Under the pieces are notes generated by a model. That model had not been told where the DNA came from. It worked only from the letters and a program-made list of their open reading frames with translations, and ran no database searches. This document shows positions 9,347 through 19,671 of a DNA stretch of 64,000 nt, piece after piece (the stretch's first letter is position 1; each line of letters begins with the position of its first letter). A program made the position numbers and the translations under genes. This stretch comes from Rana temporaria (taxonomy: Eukaryota > Chordata > Amphibia > Anura > Ranidae), in NCBI RefSeq assembly GCF_905171775.1, contig NC_053489.1, positions 334,028,089 through 334,092,088 of the forward strand, read 5' to 3'.

Positions 9347-10180
9347 ACATAACAGCCAATCACCCTCAGAATTTGGGGTGGATTTTGATTACAGATCTAA
9401 TTTTCTCTCTGCACAGTGTTAGTTTCCTGAGGTACATATTGGATTCCCTAGTGGCAAAAATCTTTTTGCCAAGAGAAAAAGAGAGGAACGCTTAGGCAGA
9501 AACCTTCAGGCATCTGCTGAATCCCACAGCATCCATTAGGAACATAATGAGGTTATTAAGACTGATGACGGCTGCGATTCCGGCAGTGACTTGGGCCCGG
9601 ACTCGCATGAGAGCTCTTCAGGGGTTCATGTTGCCTGTATGGGACAGTCTCCAACAATCGTTCAACACCCTGGTCCTACGGAGTCAAGTGAAGTCCTTGC
9701 AGTGGTGGCTGCAAGAAAATAATCTGTCGCTGCTAGACATGGGTAGACCCGTTAAGAATTGCAAGAGACGCAAGCGCATGGGGCTGTGGAGTTCACATGG
9801 ACCACCAGGCACAGCAAGGAAAATGGGATCAATCCTGGGCCAAAAAGTCTTCCAATGCAAGAGAACTGAGGGCCATCTGGGAAGCTCTAAGCAACTTTGC
9901 ATGCATCGTAAAGGGAAGACACGTATTAATCCTTTCAGACAATATCGCTGCAATATCCTATATCAACAAACAAGGAGGCACGACGAACTCTGCAATCCTC
10001 AGAGAAATATCAGAGTTATTATTTTCCTGGGCAGAGGAGAACGTTCAATACCTTGCAGCAATATACATCAAAGCAAAGTTAAATTCATTAGCAGATTTTC
10101 TGAGCAGGGAACAGATCTCGCACACAGAATGGATCATGAACCGACTTTGCTTCTTCAAAAAAAACGTGAATGTATGTAAG
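9347..10180 (+). pseudogene. DIRS-A RT thumb and RNase H domain
   Basis: After the TTAA, the RT connection resumes (Ser-Phe-Leu-Arg-Tyr-Ile-Leu-Asp-Ser near 9420-9450, the equivalent of the SLEYLGL block in DIRS-E). RNase H follows in the frame beginning near 9797: Asn-Ala-Arg-Glu-Leu-Arg-Ala-Ile-Trp (catalytic Glu), Leu-Ser-Asp-Asn-Ile-Ala-Ala (catalytic Asp near 9940), and Asn-Ser-Leu-Ala-Asp-Phe-Leu-Ser-Arg (near 10080-10105). RNase H degrades the RNA strand during cDNA synthesis. One or two frameshifts separate RT from RNase H, so the polyprotein is broken, although the RNase H block itself is open for almost 200 codons. Confidence 0.8.
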
Positions 10181-10815
10181 TTCTTCTCGATACACAGGGA
10201 TCCGAGCAGTTTAGGGTTGGATGGGTTGGCTCACCCCTGGTCAGGGAAGCTATTGTATGCATTTTCCTCCCTTTTAGGCTCATTCCGAAAGTCTTACAGA
10301 AGCAAAGGTAATAGTGATAGCTCCGTTCTGGCCGAAGAGAGCATGGTTTCCTTCTCTCCAGGACTTCTCGATCGCAGACCCTTGTAAACTCCCAGTAAGA
10401 GAGGACTTGTTAGTACAAGGGGAATTGTTTCACCCGCTACTGGGCCGGGTTTCTCTGGCCGCCTGGCTACTGAGGAACAATTGCTAAAGAACAAAGGTTT
10501 GTTTGGAATAAATTCTGTTACTGGCAGAAGGCTAAATGCAGGATCTTCAATTCTTTAATCCCTGCCGTACTTGATTTCTTTTTTTTTTTTTCTTCTTTTT
10601 TCTTTTTTTTACAGGACGGCTTAGATCTAAGTCTTGCACCCAATACTCAAAGTGCAAGTGACTGCATTATCCAAGAAATGTGAAATTAGCAGATAACACT
10701 TTGATAAAAAGGTTCATCAAGGCAGTCTCTAGGAAAAGACCTCCTCAACAAAGGAGATTTTTTCCTTGGGATCTATCGGCAGTACTGCAGAGTTTTATAA
10801 AAGAACCATTTGAAC
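10181..10815 (+). pseudogene. DIRS-A linker and start of the tyrosine recombinase
   Basis: The frame continues past RNase H with residues resembling the DIRS connector (Leu-Leu-Tyr-Ala-Phe-Ser near 10255), then breaks. A T-rich tract at 10570-10612 separates it from a 45-residue piece (about 10680-10815) corresponding to the alpha-helical core-binding part of the recombinase. A small hAT element then interrupts it. Confidence 0.6.
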
Positions 10816-10823
10816 CCCTAGAG

Positions 10824-11151
10824 CAGCGATCTCCAAACATTCTAAACAAAGGACCGGTTTATTGTCCTTCAGACTCTTGGAGGGCAGGACTTTGGCCAGC
10901 GGGAGTAGAACTTTTCCTGGCATCATTGTTGGTGAACATCTGGTATTAGGGGGAGGAATAGTGCCCCATTGCTGGTATCATAGGGAGTAATAGTGCTCTA
11001 TTAATTGTCAGTGGGAGAAATGGTGCTCCATTGTCGTTGTCAGATGGCAGAATAGTGCCATGTATCAGTGGGAGGAATAGTGCCCCAAGGGCCGGATAAA
11101 GGCAAGCAAAGGGCTGCATGCGGCCCTCAGGCTGCAGTTTGGAGACCACTT
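10824..11151. mobile_element. hAT-type MITE inside the DIRS-A recombinase
   Basis: A 328 bp insertion with termini CAGCGATCTCCAAAC and GTTTGGAGACCACT. The flanking octamers CCCTAGAG (10816-10823) and CTCTAGAG (11152-11159) differ by one base, fitting an 8 bp hAT duplication. The interior has repeats of a 'gtgccccatt-gtcagtggga' type and a GGGCTGCATGCGGCCC palindrome near the right end. Confidence 0.85.
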
Positions 11152-11159
11152 CTCTAGAG

Positions 11160-11334
11160 GAAAGCTCTCTAAAACTTCTAACATACAAAACGGTTCTTCT
11201 GGTAGTCCTGGTGTCAGCCAGGAGGGTGAATGAATTACAAGCATTATTAATTGCTGAACCTTACTGCCTCATTTTTCCCGACCGAATCATTTTGTCCATG
11301 GATCCAGGGTTCCTACCTACAGTGTCCACCAATT
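11160..11334 (+). pseudogene. DIRS-A tyrosine recombinase, first catalytic arginine segment
   Basis: The frame reads Val-Ser-Ala-Arg-Arg-Val-Asn-Glu-Leu near 11212-11240. In tyrosine recombinases the Arg just before Val-Ser/Asn-Glu-Leu is the first catalytic arginine, and it is retained here. The piece ends at an L1-type insertion whose duplication begins at 11322. Confidence 0.75.
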
Positions 11335-11559
11335 ATTATTTTTTTTTTTTAAATCTTTTTATTGCGTATAGGACATGCAAGCAAGCAAACAGTAAACCTG
11401 CCACAGCATTGGGACTAGACCCACGCAGGAGTCAGTGCCAGCTGGCAATTGGGCTGCTTCCAACATTAGTAACATACAGCTGTAGCACAAAAAAAAAAAA
11501 AAACCTAGTTCTGTATTGGCTCCTGCTCAATTGAAATGTCTAAGGATCAAATCTTTCAG
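11335..11559 (-). mobile_element. Short retrotransposed fragment (L1-type insertion)
   Basis: It is flanked by an exact 13 bp duplication GTGTCCACCAATT (11322-11334 and 11560-11572). On the minus strand it ends with AATAAAAAGATTT and an A-rich tail (T-rich at 11338-11352 on +). Length variability, a tail and a long target duplication point to target-primed reverse transcription by an L1-like enzyme. The 225 bp body is not identified; it may be a truncated LINE 3' end or a SINE. Confidence 0.8.
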
Positions 11560-11572
11560 GTGTCCACCAATT

Positions 11573-12040
11573 TTTACAGGTCTCAGGACATGGTAATTTA
11601 TGTCCTTCTGCGGGCAGGCAATTTAGAAGAACATTTTCACAAATTTGACTTTAGGAGATGCCGGTTATGCTACATCGAAAGAACAAAAGAATGAAGATCT
11701 GTACCGAATCTGTTTGTGTTTTACTTGGGTTCTAGGAAAGGACAAGGAGCCTCAAAAACAACTAGTGCTATGTGGATGAGATACACTATTGAGGAAGCCT
11801 ATTCCATAGCAAGCGCCACTAAAACTCAATGCACATTCCACTAGAGCCTTGGCCATCTCTTGGGCGGAGTAAGCATGGGCTACCCCGATCCAGATCTGCA
11901 AAGCGGCCACCTGGTCGAGTTTCCAGACTTTTGTAAGCCATTACCGTCTGGAACTTCTGTTATCTACCAACCAGGCTTTAGGGAGAAAAGTGCTTCAGGT
12001 AGTAGTCCCTCCCTAAGAGGTATTATTTATATGATGTTGC
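11573..12040 (+). pseudogene. DIRS-A tyrosine recombinase C-terminal part
   Basis: Colinear with the recombinase ends of DIRS-C to E. A His-Ser-Thr-Arg-Ala type block (CATTCCACTAGAGCC at about 11833) carries the His-x-x-Arg catalytic pair, and a Gln-Ile-Cys-Lys-Ala-Ala-Thr-Trp block follows near 11895. Frames shift between the blocks. Confidence 0.65.
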
Positions 12041-12159
12041 TCTCATAAGGCCATCCTGAAACATGACTTGGGAAAACAAAGTTATTCCCTGTTAACTTGA
12101 ATCTCTCGTAAGGCCATCATAGAAGATTCCAGGAAATCAAGTTAACGAGTAATAACTTT
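12041..12159. repeat. DIRS-A terminal or internal complementary region
   Basis: The segment around 12081 (AAGTTATTCCCTGTTAACTT) is the near complement of that at about 12140-12159 (AAGTTAACGAGTAATAACTT), and AAGGCCATC is repeated at about 12050 and 12112. This foldback is what remains of the terminal structure of DIRS-A. DIRS-C begins directly after it. Confidence 0.6.
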
Positions 12160-12375
12160 TTCTCTTTTCGTCCATGGATGGACATGGCCTTCTCAAGTCT
12201 TGACATATGCGTTATGTTCCGTCTAATAGGAGAGGACTAGGCAGAAAATGTTAGATATTTAAATGCATGTTGCTTTAACAGAGTTGAACAGCCCCGCCCA
12301 GGGGGCGGTACCTCTGGTCATAACCCCTCACCGTGCAGTCTGCACTGGCTCCCTTTTGGGCCCATGCTCCTGAAG
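12160..12375 (+). repeat. DIRS-C left inverted terminal repeat
   Basis: It begins TCTCTTTTCGTCCATGG, includes GGAGAGGACTAGGCAG and the GC-rich GCCCCGCCCAGGGGGCGG, and has the same organisation as the left repeats of DIRS-B, D and E. Confidence 0.8.
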
Positions 12376-13236
12376 AATTAATTTATTTTTAAATCTGCTA
12401 TCAACTGCAGGCTGGATATTATAGATCCTTGTAGTCCCCCCCCCCCCCCCCCCCAGTAAGGCCATCGAGCGTGAGCAGACCTTAGCTACGCGCTGGGTCG
12501 GCCACAACGGACCCCATGGCTCCAGGGGTGGCCGGTGAGCTATTGCTCTGGGGTCCACATATGACTGGGCCGACAGCTACTCTGTACTGCTCGGTTGTAG
12601 GCCTGTCAGGAATGCACCAGCAGGTCCTCGCAAGGACGGGTAAGTACAGTTCCTCCTGCCTCGGCAGGATGGAACAGCTGGGCATTCCTAGGATTATGGG
12701 GTTCTGTCCTCCCTTTCCCTGCCCTCTGTCACCTTTTTTTTTTTCCTCCTGTCATCGCGGGGCTCGCTGCGACCAAGGAATACTTGTGGGGACTCCAGGT
12801 GTTTGGGCGCCATTTTGGTAGCGCCAACACCATTTTTCCTTGGTCTGCTTTTTAACAAACTTTTTCCATTGGTGGTCATTTTGCCGTGGCCGCGCTGTGA
12901 CACAGGTTTGTGTTGCAGGCTGCCATTTTCTTGTGGTTCTTGTCCTTTTCTCTGAGTCATCCGGTGGCCATTTTGGAGTGGGTTTTGGCCTCTAGCGCTG
13001 GCTGGCTTCCTATACGGCACGAACGGCGCAATTCACCTCACAGGATTCCTCTGACACACGCTGTGTGCGGACAGAAAGCGGGCATTGGCGCTGAACAGTC
13101 TCTTGCTGGGTGGTGAGTTTCCTGGGTAACTCAAGCCCCCCCCCCCCCCCCCCCCCCCGTCGGTGCAGCAAGGAGGGTGGGCATTATTTTGGTTAAGGTG
13201 TCTTGACTTGGTCCTTAAGGACTGTCAGTGGGCAAT
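12376..13236 (+). other. DIRS-C 5' leader
   Basis: There is no convincing ORF. It matches the leader of DIRS-E (55680-56570) in blocks such as GGCCATCGAGCG, TAGCTACGCGCTGGG and CCAGGGGTGGCCGGTGAGCT. A run of 18 C residues lies at about 12437-12454, and a second long C run at about 13136-13158 has no equal in DIRS-E. Confidence 0.6.
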
Positions 13237-14633
13237 ATGGAGTCAGTAGCTGACTTTTCTTCCCCCAAACCTTCCTGAGGCAGCAACTGGTGCCCCTGCG
13301 GTTCCCATGGATACTTTGTTGGCAGTCCTGGAGTGATTTGTTGCCAGGGTGGAAGCGGCGTGTGGGCATAAGGGGGGTAAAAAGCGCCCCCTCCCCCCGC
13401 CATCTTCAGGGGAATGCTCTGATTTGGATTTGGGCCTGGCTGCAGCACAGGACCTCGGTTCTGTAGTGTCAGAGGATGCGGGCCAGGACCTCCCTGGTAA
13501 AGAGGACCCCTCGTCCGGGTCAGCGCAAGACAGTGCAATTGTGAGTGCACTTATCAATGCTGTGAGGGACTCTCAAGCTGAAGGGTACGGCGGAGACGTC
13601 CACGGATGGATCAGTCTCTTTTGGGTCACACAAAGTGTACCGCTCTGTTCCTTATGTATCTTACTTTGATAAGTTCATAGATAAGGAATGGGAACGGCCG
13701 CAGAAGTCCTTTGTGGTGCCTCAACGCTTGGCGGTCCGTTATCCTTTTGAAGAGAGCCTTTTGAAGAAATGGGCTTCTCCTCAGGTCGTTGATCCACCCT
13801 GGTCTCTCGGTTGAACAAAGTAACCACTCTCCCGTTAGAGGGGACCCCTGCGTTTAAGGACCCTACTGATAGGAGGTCTGAAGCGGTGAGCCGTTCCATG
13901 TTCACCATGCTGGGGTCAGCATTGCGGCCTATATTGGCTGCTACTTTGGTGTCTCAGACACTGGCTGAATGGGCAAAAATCGTGCACCAGACAGTGGAGG
14001 AGCATCAGCTTCCTCCTGAATGCGTGAAACCAGTTGGTACAGGGACTCGTGTACGTCTGTAATGCAGCCCTGTATGCGGCCCCTTTAATTTCCAGGGCCT
14101 CTGTATCTGCGGTAGTATTGTGCCGCCTGATTTGGCTGAAATGCTGGTCTGATGACCAAGCTTCCAAGAAAGCTCTGGCAGATTTGCCTTTCAAAGGTGG
14201 GAGGCTTTTTGTTACCGCGCTGGACGACATTATTAAGGATGTCACTGGAGGCAAGAGCACGCTTCTCCCTCAGTCCACTAAGGGAAAGGAGCCGCGCCGT
14301 AAGCCGTGGGGCCTCCTTTTCCACGCAGAAGCGGTATTTTCGGCAGTCAGGGCTCGCTGGCAGATCCTCCCAAGCTGACAAAGGTCCAGCTGGGGGAGAG
14401 AAGCGTCCCTGGGTGCGCAAGCCAAACAAGCCTGCTACCGCATTAAGTTTTGCCCCCGCCCGACTCATGGGTGGGGGGCGGCTTTGTGGGTTTGCAGCTC
14501 GGTGGACCTCCCTGCTCCGACCAGTGGGTCTGCGAAGTGGTCACTTCAGGGTACAAGATCGAGTTTCTTTCCTGTCCACCAAACGGATTATTTTCCTCCA
14601 AATCTTCCTCTCCTTCTGACTCGTCGGACTGCC
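13237..14633 (+). pseudogene. DIRS-C gag-like ORF, frameshifted
   Basis: An ATG at 13237 sits where DIRS-E has its first ATG (56571). Segments align in order: Gly-Gly-Lys-Lys-Arg-Pro (about 13375), Leu-Asn-Lys-Val-Thr-Thr-Leu-Pro (about 13810), a Ser-Met-Phe-Thr-Met-Leu-Gly-Ser-Ala block (about 13900), and Asp-Leu-Pro-Phe-Lys-Gly-Gly-Arg-Leu-Phe (about 14180). The last block belongs to the C-terminal domain shared between DIRS gag proteins and vertebrate LAP2-alpha. At least three frameshifts divide it. Gag would package the RNA; this copy cannot. Confidence 0.75.
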
Positions 14634-14637
14634 TTAA

Positions 14638-15097
14638 AGGGGTTGTAAAGACAATATTTTCCTCTTAAATTAGTCTGACAGTAGCTGATAAAGTAAAAAG
14701 TAATGTTTTGCATTATAACTAGTTTGATACCTGTTGAAATCGAGCTGTTTTATTCACCTCCGTCACTTCTGAATCCTTATTCTCACTGACTTCCTGGTTT
14801 GCGGTGCGCATTGATTCTTGCTACATCACTCCCTCACAGGCTTAGCCTCCATGCCTGTGAGGGATAAGAGAGCATCTTCACGCAGGGCTGTAGTCTTAGG
14901 GAGGGGGTGAGCACATTCTGCTTTCCACCATGCAAAACGGCTCAGATGCTGGTGGAGAGCAAGAAGAGGAGTGACAGGAAATGGCATTTTCAAACCTGGA
15001 TTACTGTATTTTGGAGGTCAAAAGGAAAAACGAGGTAAGTGATATTTAAATGCTCTAGCTTACAGCAATCAATTGATCTAACAACTTTAGTGTTCCT
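14638..15097. mobile_element. TTAA-flanked MITE between gag and RT of DIRS-C
   Basis: A 460 bp insertion with exact TTAA at 14634-14637 and 15098-15101. The left end is AGGGGTTGTAAAG and the right end CTTTAGTGTTCC. Without it the DIRS-C sequence runs on in the same way as DIRS-E near 57940, which confirms the insertion. Confidence 0.85.
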
Positions 15098-15101
15098 TTA
15101 A

Positions 15102-15960
15102 TGGGGGTAGTACAAGACTTGCTGAGGTGCGGTGTAATTTTGCCTGTGCCACTGCAGGAAAGGTTTTCGGGGATTCTACTCCAATCTGTTGTCCCAAAGA
15201 AGGACGGAGTCCGTCAAATCTTGGACCTTAAGGCCCTCAATGCCTTTGTAAGGGTTTGAAAGTTCCAGATGGAATCAATTAGTTCGGTGGTTGCTGCACT
15301 CCATCTGGGGGATTTTTTGGTGTCCTTGAACATCAAGGACGCATACTTGCATGTCACCATCTGCGCCAGGCTTCATAGGTTCCTGCGCTTTGCGATCAGT
15401 GAAGACCACTATCAATTTGTGGCTCTTCCTTTTTGGCCTAGCGTCAGCACCAAGAGTTTTCACCAAGGTGCTCGCTCCGATTCTGGCTTTGCTGAGACAG
15501 CGAGGCATTGCTATCGTGGACTACTTGGACGATCTTATTCTGTGAGCTGTTTCCGGCTCAGAATTAGAGGAGGATGTGTCTATTGCCAGTCAGACCCTCC
15601 GGGAATTTGGTTAGGTGTTGAACATTCAGAAGTCAGTATTGGTACCGACTCAGCGTCTGGAGTACCTAGAAGTCCAGAATCAACCCTCGGAAGCTAGAGT
15701 CTTCCTCATGTTACATTCACTCCAGACTGCGGTGAAGTTAACATCCCGCAAATGGTCATCTCTCCGTTTTTGCATTCGAGTCCGTATGCCCAATACCACA
15801 CTCGGGTCTTGCAGAAGGAGATCCTGTCCAAGTGGAACAAATATCCTTTTGTCTCTGGATCGTCAGATTCAGGTAAGTCACCTGGTCAGGGCCTCTCTGA
15901 GTTGGTGGCTGAGATCCCCGGCACTTCGGTCCGTGAAGTCGTTCTACCCTGCCAGTGGAC
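15102..15960 (+). pseudogene. DIRS-C reverse transcriptase
   Basis: Blocks in order: Val-Pro-Lys-Lys-Asp-Gly-Val-Arg (about 15193), an aromatic Leu-Asp-Leu-Lys-Ala-Leu-Asn block (about 15220), Ile-Lys-Asp-Ala-Tyr-Leu-His-Val (about 15330), Gln-Phe-Val-Ala-Leu-Pro (about 15410) and the catalytic Asp-Tyr-Leu-Asp-Asp (about 15517-15531). An in-frame stop follows soon after, and the reading frame changes several times, so the enzyme is inactive although the YLDD core is intact. Confidence 0.8.
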
Positions 15961-16330
15961 CGTGATCACGACGGGCGCCAGCCTTACAAGTTGGGAGGAG
16001 TCTGGTGGGTCCTGTCGGCCCAGGGTCGCTGGACTCTGGACTAATTCCGCCTGCCGATCAATGTACTAGAGATTCAAGGCTGCAAGGGCATCCAATCAGG
16101 ATCGAGTCGGACAATGCCACAGCGGTGGCTTATGTCAATCATCAGGGAGGAACAAGGAGCTAGGCTACCTCGTCGGAGGTCGCTCACATGCTGCAGTGGG
16201 CGGAAAGTAGCGTGCCGGCTCTATCGGCCGTTTACATTCCGGGCGTAGATAGAAAACTGGCAGGCGGACTAAGTCGCCAGATGCTGGATCGAGGGGAATG
16301 GTCGTTACATCCGGAGGTGTTTCATTTCCT
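15961..16330 (+). pseudogene. DIRS-C RNase H
   Basis: The first catalytic position, usually Thr-Asp-Ala-Ser, reads Thr-Gly-Ala-Ser (near 15970). A Glu-Ser-Asp-Asn-Ala-Thr-Ala-Val-Ala-Tyr block (about 16103-16135) and a Gly-Gly-Leu-Ser-Arg block (about 16262) follow. Frameshifts separate them, and the catalytic Asp is lost. Confidence 0.7.
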
Positions 16331-16690
16331 TTGCCGGAGGTGGGGCACGCCGGACATGGATCTCCTGGCTTCTCGACTCAATCGCAAGGTGTTGGTTCGT
16401 GGCCAGGTCCAGAGATCCCAGGGCAGACGCGTTGGTGGTCCCCGTGGGGTCGGTATTGGCTAATTTATGCCTTTTCCCCCACTGAAGTTGCTTCCTTGTG
16501 TGCTCCGCAAAGTAGTAACCGAGGGGATCCCAGTGATTCTAATCGCTCCAGATTCGCGTCGGTGTCCCTGGTGCGCCTAGTGGCGGATGCACCCTGGCGG
16601 CTGCCAATGCAGGAGGACCTTCTATCTCAAGGTCCCATACTTCATCCTGCTTTACAGTCACTGGCTTTAACGGCATGGCTATTGAAAGCC
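16331..16690 (+). pseudogene. DIRS-C linker between RNase H and recombinase
   Basis: It aligns with the 59246-59563 open frame of DIRS-E: Met-Asp-Leu-Leu-Ala-Ser-Arg-Leu-Asn-Arg-Lys near 16357, a Leu-Ile-Tyr-Ala-Phe-Pro block near 16460, and Leu-Ser-Gln-Gly-Pro-Ile near 16625. It is frameshifted. Confidence 0.65.
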
Positions 16691-17660
16691 AGGTACTAAG
16701 GGACAGAGGTCTGACGGATTCGGTCATTTCAACCATGCTGAGGGCACGGAAGTCATCTTCCCGGAAGTTCTATCGTCGCTCTTGGAAGACCTACATCTCT
16801 ATGTGCGAAGAGATGGAGTGGCGTCTACGGGCATATTCGGTTTCCAGGGTCCTGCTGTTTTTACAGCGTGGAGTGGACCACAAACTTGCCTTAAGGACCA
16901 TTAAGGTACAGATTTCAGCCTTGGCTGTTTTTCAACGACCCCTGGCGACCCATTCACTGGTGGGTTCGACATGTGATTCCCCCAATTAGACCACCACTTC
17001 CTCCATGGGTTTTGAATTTGGTGCTCTTGGTTCTTCAGGAACCTCCCTTTGAGAACATCAGAGAGATTCCTCTCTTGACACCATCTCAAAGTGGCTTTTT
17101 TAGTGGCCATTACATCTGTTAGATGGGTTTCTGAGTTGGCGGCCTTGTCTTGCAAGTCACCATTCTTGGTCCTCCATAACGATAAAGCGGTGATACGCCC
17201 GCAGCCTTCTTTTCTTCCGAAGGTGGTTTCAGCTAAATAAGGACATTGTACTTCCTTCCTTCCTTGTGTCCTCGGTTGTTGCTTCCCAGAGAGGCTGCGT
17301 TGCATACTTACGACGTGGTACGTGCTCTGCGGGTGTTCCGGTCTGGTACGGCTCCGTTCCGGAGGTCACACTCAATGTTTGTGGCGGTGTCTGGTCCGCA
17401 GAAGGCCTGGCGGTCTCCTCGGCCACCATTTCTCGGTGGATCAGGCAGACCGTCATTCAGGCCAAGCCCTTAAGGGGCAGGCGCCTCCCTTCCCTGTCAC
17501 GGCGCACTCGACCAGGGCTATTGGTGCCTCCTGGGCTTTCCGCCATCAAGCGTCTGTTTCGCAGGTGTGTAAGGCGGCGATACAATGATGTGAGTGCATC
17601 TTCGGATGCTTCCTTCGGCCGCAAAGTTCTGCAGGCGGCTGTTTGAGGTTGCACCTCCCC
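16691..17660 (+). pseudogene. DIRS-C tyrosine recombinase with lost catalytic Arg
   Basis: The N-terminal core-binding part (Ser-Thr-Met-Leu-Arg-Ala-Arg-Lys-Ser near 16730) is open for about 100 codons. The motif with the first catalytic Arg reads Val-Arg-Trp-Val-Ser-Glu-Leu near 17120; DIRS-E has Arg-Arg-Val-Ser-Glu-Leu, so CGG has become TGG. The second part keeps His-Ser-Thr-Arg (near 17507) and Phe-Arg-His-Gln-Ala-Ser-Val, but the segment with the nucleophilic Tyr is deleted near 17583. It cannot be active. Confidence 0.75.
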
Positions 17661-17763
17661 CATTGAGGAGCTCTGCTTGTTTGGGGGTGAAGTTAGTTTT
17701 TTTTTTTTATATTGCTGTACCCACCCCTTGTTTTTTTACACTGTTTGGGAACGTCCCATATGT

Positions 17764-18135
17764 CAAGGGGTTGTAAAGGTAAATGTTTTTTCACATTAAG
17801 GTGAAAAAACATCCGATGGTACTGGACCCCCTTGAGCCCTCGTTTTACTTACCTGACCCTTCGAAAGTCCCGGGCGCGTCCATGTGATCTTCTTCGGTTC
17901 CTAGCCTGGCCGTTTATTGACTAGGCTGGGCGGATTGATAGCAGCGCAGCCATTGGCTGGCGCTGCTGTCAATCAGTGGATGATGCGGTGTGCCGGGGGG
18001 CGGGGCCGAGTGATACATTCGGCAGCTTTGCCTGCCGCTGTATCACGGGAGCGCGCTCGCAAAAGCTTTCTACCATGGTGTTAAGTATAACTTGTTTAAA
18101 AATTATTATTTTTTTTGCCTTTAGTGACCCTTTAA
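17764..18135. mobile_element. MITE in the DIRS-C internal complementary region
   Basis: The termini AGGGGTTGTAAAGG and CCTTTAGTGACCCT are like those of the 14638 element; TTAA follows at 18131-18134, but the left side reads TCAA. The GC-rich middle (17850-18060) is unlike the other copies. It is non-coding. Confidence 0.7.
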
Positions 18136-18179
18136 GAAGGCTGTGTCTGTCCATGGACGAAAAGAGAAAATAGGATTTT
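18136..18179 (+). repeat. DIRS-C internal complementary region, left half
   Basis: It contains GTCTGTCCATGGACGAAAAG followed by AGAAAATAGGATTTT, the complement of the DIRS-C left end. The right half reappears at 28976 (TTTTTGTACTCGCCGTAAA) after DIRS-D. Confidence 0.7.
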
Positions 18180-18345
18180 CTCTTTCGTTCATAGACGGAC
18201 ACCGCACTCTCTTGAAAAAGTGGGTATTCAGCCTTCAACTAGGAGAGGACTAGGCAGAAGCAGGTTAATTGTTTAAACACATCAAACAAACTGTACAGCA
18301 CCGCCCCGGGGGCAGTCCCTATAGGTACAACCCCTCTCCCTGCAC
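18180..18345 (+). repeat. DIRS-D left inverted terminal repeat
   Basis: It begins CTCTTTCGTTCATAGACGG and includes GGAGAGGACTAGGCAG. It is complementary to 28851-28960 plus 19600-19671 once the piggyBac is ignored. Confidence 0.8.
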
Positions 18346-18350
18346 GATGC

Positions 18351-19370
18351 ATGAATCGGGGCCTGTCGAATTCAGTGATTTCTACCATGTTGAGGGCGCG
18401 TAAATCGGCTTCCAGGAAATTTATCGCACTTGGAAGGCTTACTTTTCTCTCTGTGAAGAAATGGGGTGGTGTCTGCGCACCTATTCAGTTTTTAAGGGTC
18501 CTGCTGTTCTTACAGCGTGGGGTGGACCAGAGGCTGGCTTTGAGTACAGTCAAGGGGCAGATTTCTGCCCTGGCTGCCCTTTTTCAACGGCCTCTGGCAG
18601 CTCACTCTCTAGTGAGGACGTTCGTGCAGGGGGTTCGGCATGTGGCCCCTCCGGTCCGCCCTCCGCTGCCTCCGTGGTATTTGAACCTGGTGCTCTCGGC
18701 TCTTCAGAAGCCTCCGTTTGAGAACATTAGGGAGATTCCCTTGCTGACATTGTCTCAGAAGGTGGTCTTCTTGGTGGTTATTACGTCTTTAAGGCATGTT
18801 TCTGAGCTGGCGGCCTTGTCCTGCAAGGCTCCGTTTCTGATATTTCACAAGGATAAGGTAGTGCTGCGTCCACAACCTTCTTTTCTTCCTAAGGTCGTTT
18901 CGGCCTTCCAGCTCAATGAGGATATTGTCCTCCCGTCCTTGTGTCCTCGCCCGTCTCATCCGAGGGAGATTGTGTTGCACTCCTTGGACGTTGTTCGGGT
19001 TCTGCGGGTGTACCTTTCGGCTACTGCTCCGTTCCGGAGGTCCGACTATTTGTTTCGGTGGCTGGTCCTAAGAAGGGCCTAGCGGTCTCGTCCACCGTTT
19101 CTAGGTGGATCAGGCAGATCATGATCCAGGCTTATGCTTTTCAAGGGGCGGGCGCCCCCCTTTCCTGTCACAGCGCAATCGACCAGGGCAATAGGTGCCT
19201 CTTGGGCTTTCCGACACCAAGCATCCATTTCCCAGGTGTGTAAGGCGGCGACTTGGTCGTCCATTCACACTTTCACAAAATTTTACAAGGTTGATGTGTG
19301 TGCATCTTCGGATGCTTCCTTCGGCCGCAAGGTTTTGCAGGCGGCCGTTTTTAAGGTTTGCAACTCCTCC
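18351..19370 (+). pseudogene. DIRS-D tyrosine recombinase (nearly open)
   Basis: A 243-codon frame (18351-19082) covers the core-binding region and the first half of the catalytic domain: Leu-Phe-Leu-Gln-Arg-Gly-Val-Asp near 18505, Leu-Ser-Gln-Lys-Val-Val-Phe-Leu near 18755, and Leu-Arg-His-Val-Ser-Glu-Leu near 18791. The catalytic Arg position holds His. A frameshift near 19080 leads to the second half, where the His-x-x-Arg motif reads Gln-Ser-Thr-Arg (about 19176) and the nucleophile block Phe-Tyr-Lys-Val-Asp (about 19284) is intact. Thus two catalytic residues are replaced, and this copy should be inactive even if translated. Confidence 0.8.
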
Positions 19371-19454
19371 GTTGAGGAGCTCTGTTTTTTTGTGGGGGAG
19401 AAGTTTGTTTTAATGCTGTTCCCACTTCTCGTCTTTTTTGACACTGCTTTGGGA

Positions 19455-19570
19455 CGTCCCACTTTGTCAAGAGAGTGCAGTGTCCATCCATGAACGAAAG
19501 AGAAATTAGGATTTTTGTACTCGCCGTAAAATCCTTTTCTCTGAGTTCATGGATGGACACAACACCCACC
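19455..19570 (+). repeat. DIRS-D internal complementary region
   Basis: It joins complements of both outer ends through GAACGAAAGAGAAATTAGG and TTTTTGTACTCGCCGTAAAA, the same layout as in DIRS-B and DIRS-E. Confidence 0.75.
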
Positions 19571-19671
19571 CCTCCTTTATGTGTTTGTACTGCTTTTTGG
19601 CGAACTGAGGTGCAGGGAGAGGGGTTGTACCTAGGACCACCCCTGGGCGGTGCTGTACAGTTTGTTTGTGT
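19571..19671 (+). repeat. DIRS-D right inverted terminal repeat, first part
   Basis: It contains GGGAGAGGGGTTGTACCTA and CTGTACAGTTTGTTTGTG and ends at the TTAA (19672-19675). The repeat resumes at 28851 with AACAATTAACCTGTTTCTGC. Confidence 0.8.

Larger units (their letters stand above)
1590..12159 (+). mobile_element. DIRS-A: old, multiply interrupted DIRS-type retrotransposon
   Basis: Fragments in DIRS gene order lie on one strand: a zinc-ribbon gag-like segment (about 2811-3173), reverse transcriptase (about 5275-5385 and 9347-9700), RNase H (about 9720-10150) and tyrosine recombinase (about 10440-11960). They are separated by later insertions that each carry target duplications. Removing the insertions brings the pieces back together; for example, the RT frame resumes across the TTAA at 5386 and 9343. 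DIRS elements copy through RNA and integrate a circular DNA with a tyrosine recombinase, so they lack target duplications. The right end is a foldback segment at 12081-12159. The left border is uncertain. Confidence 0.75.
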
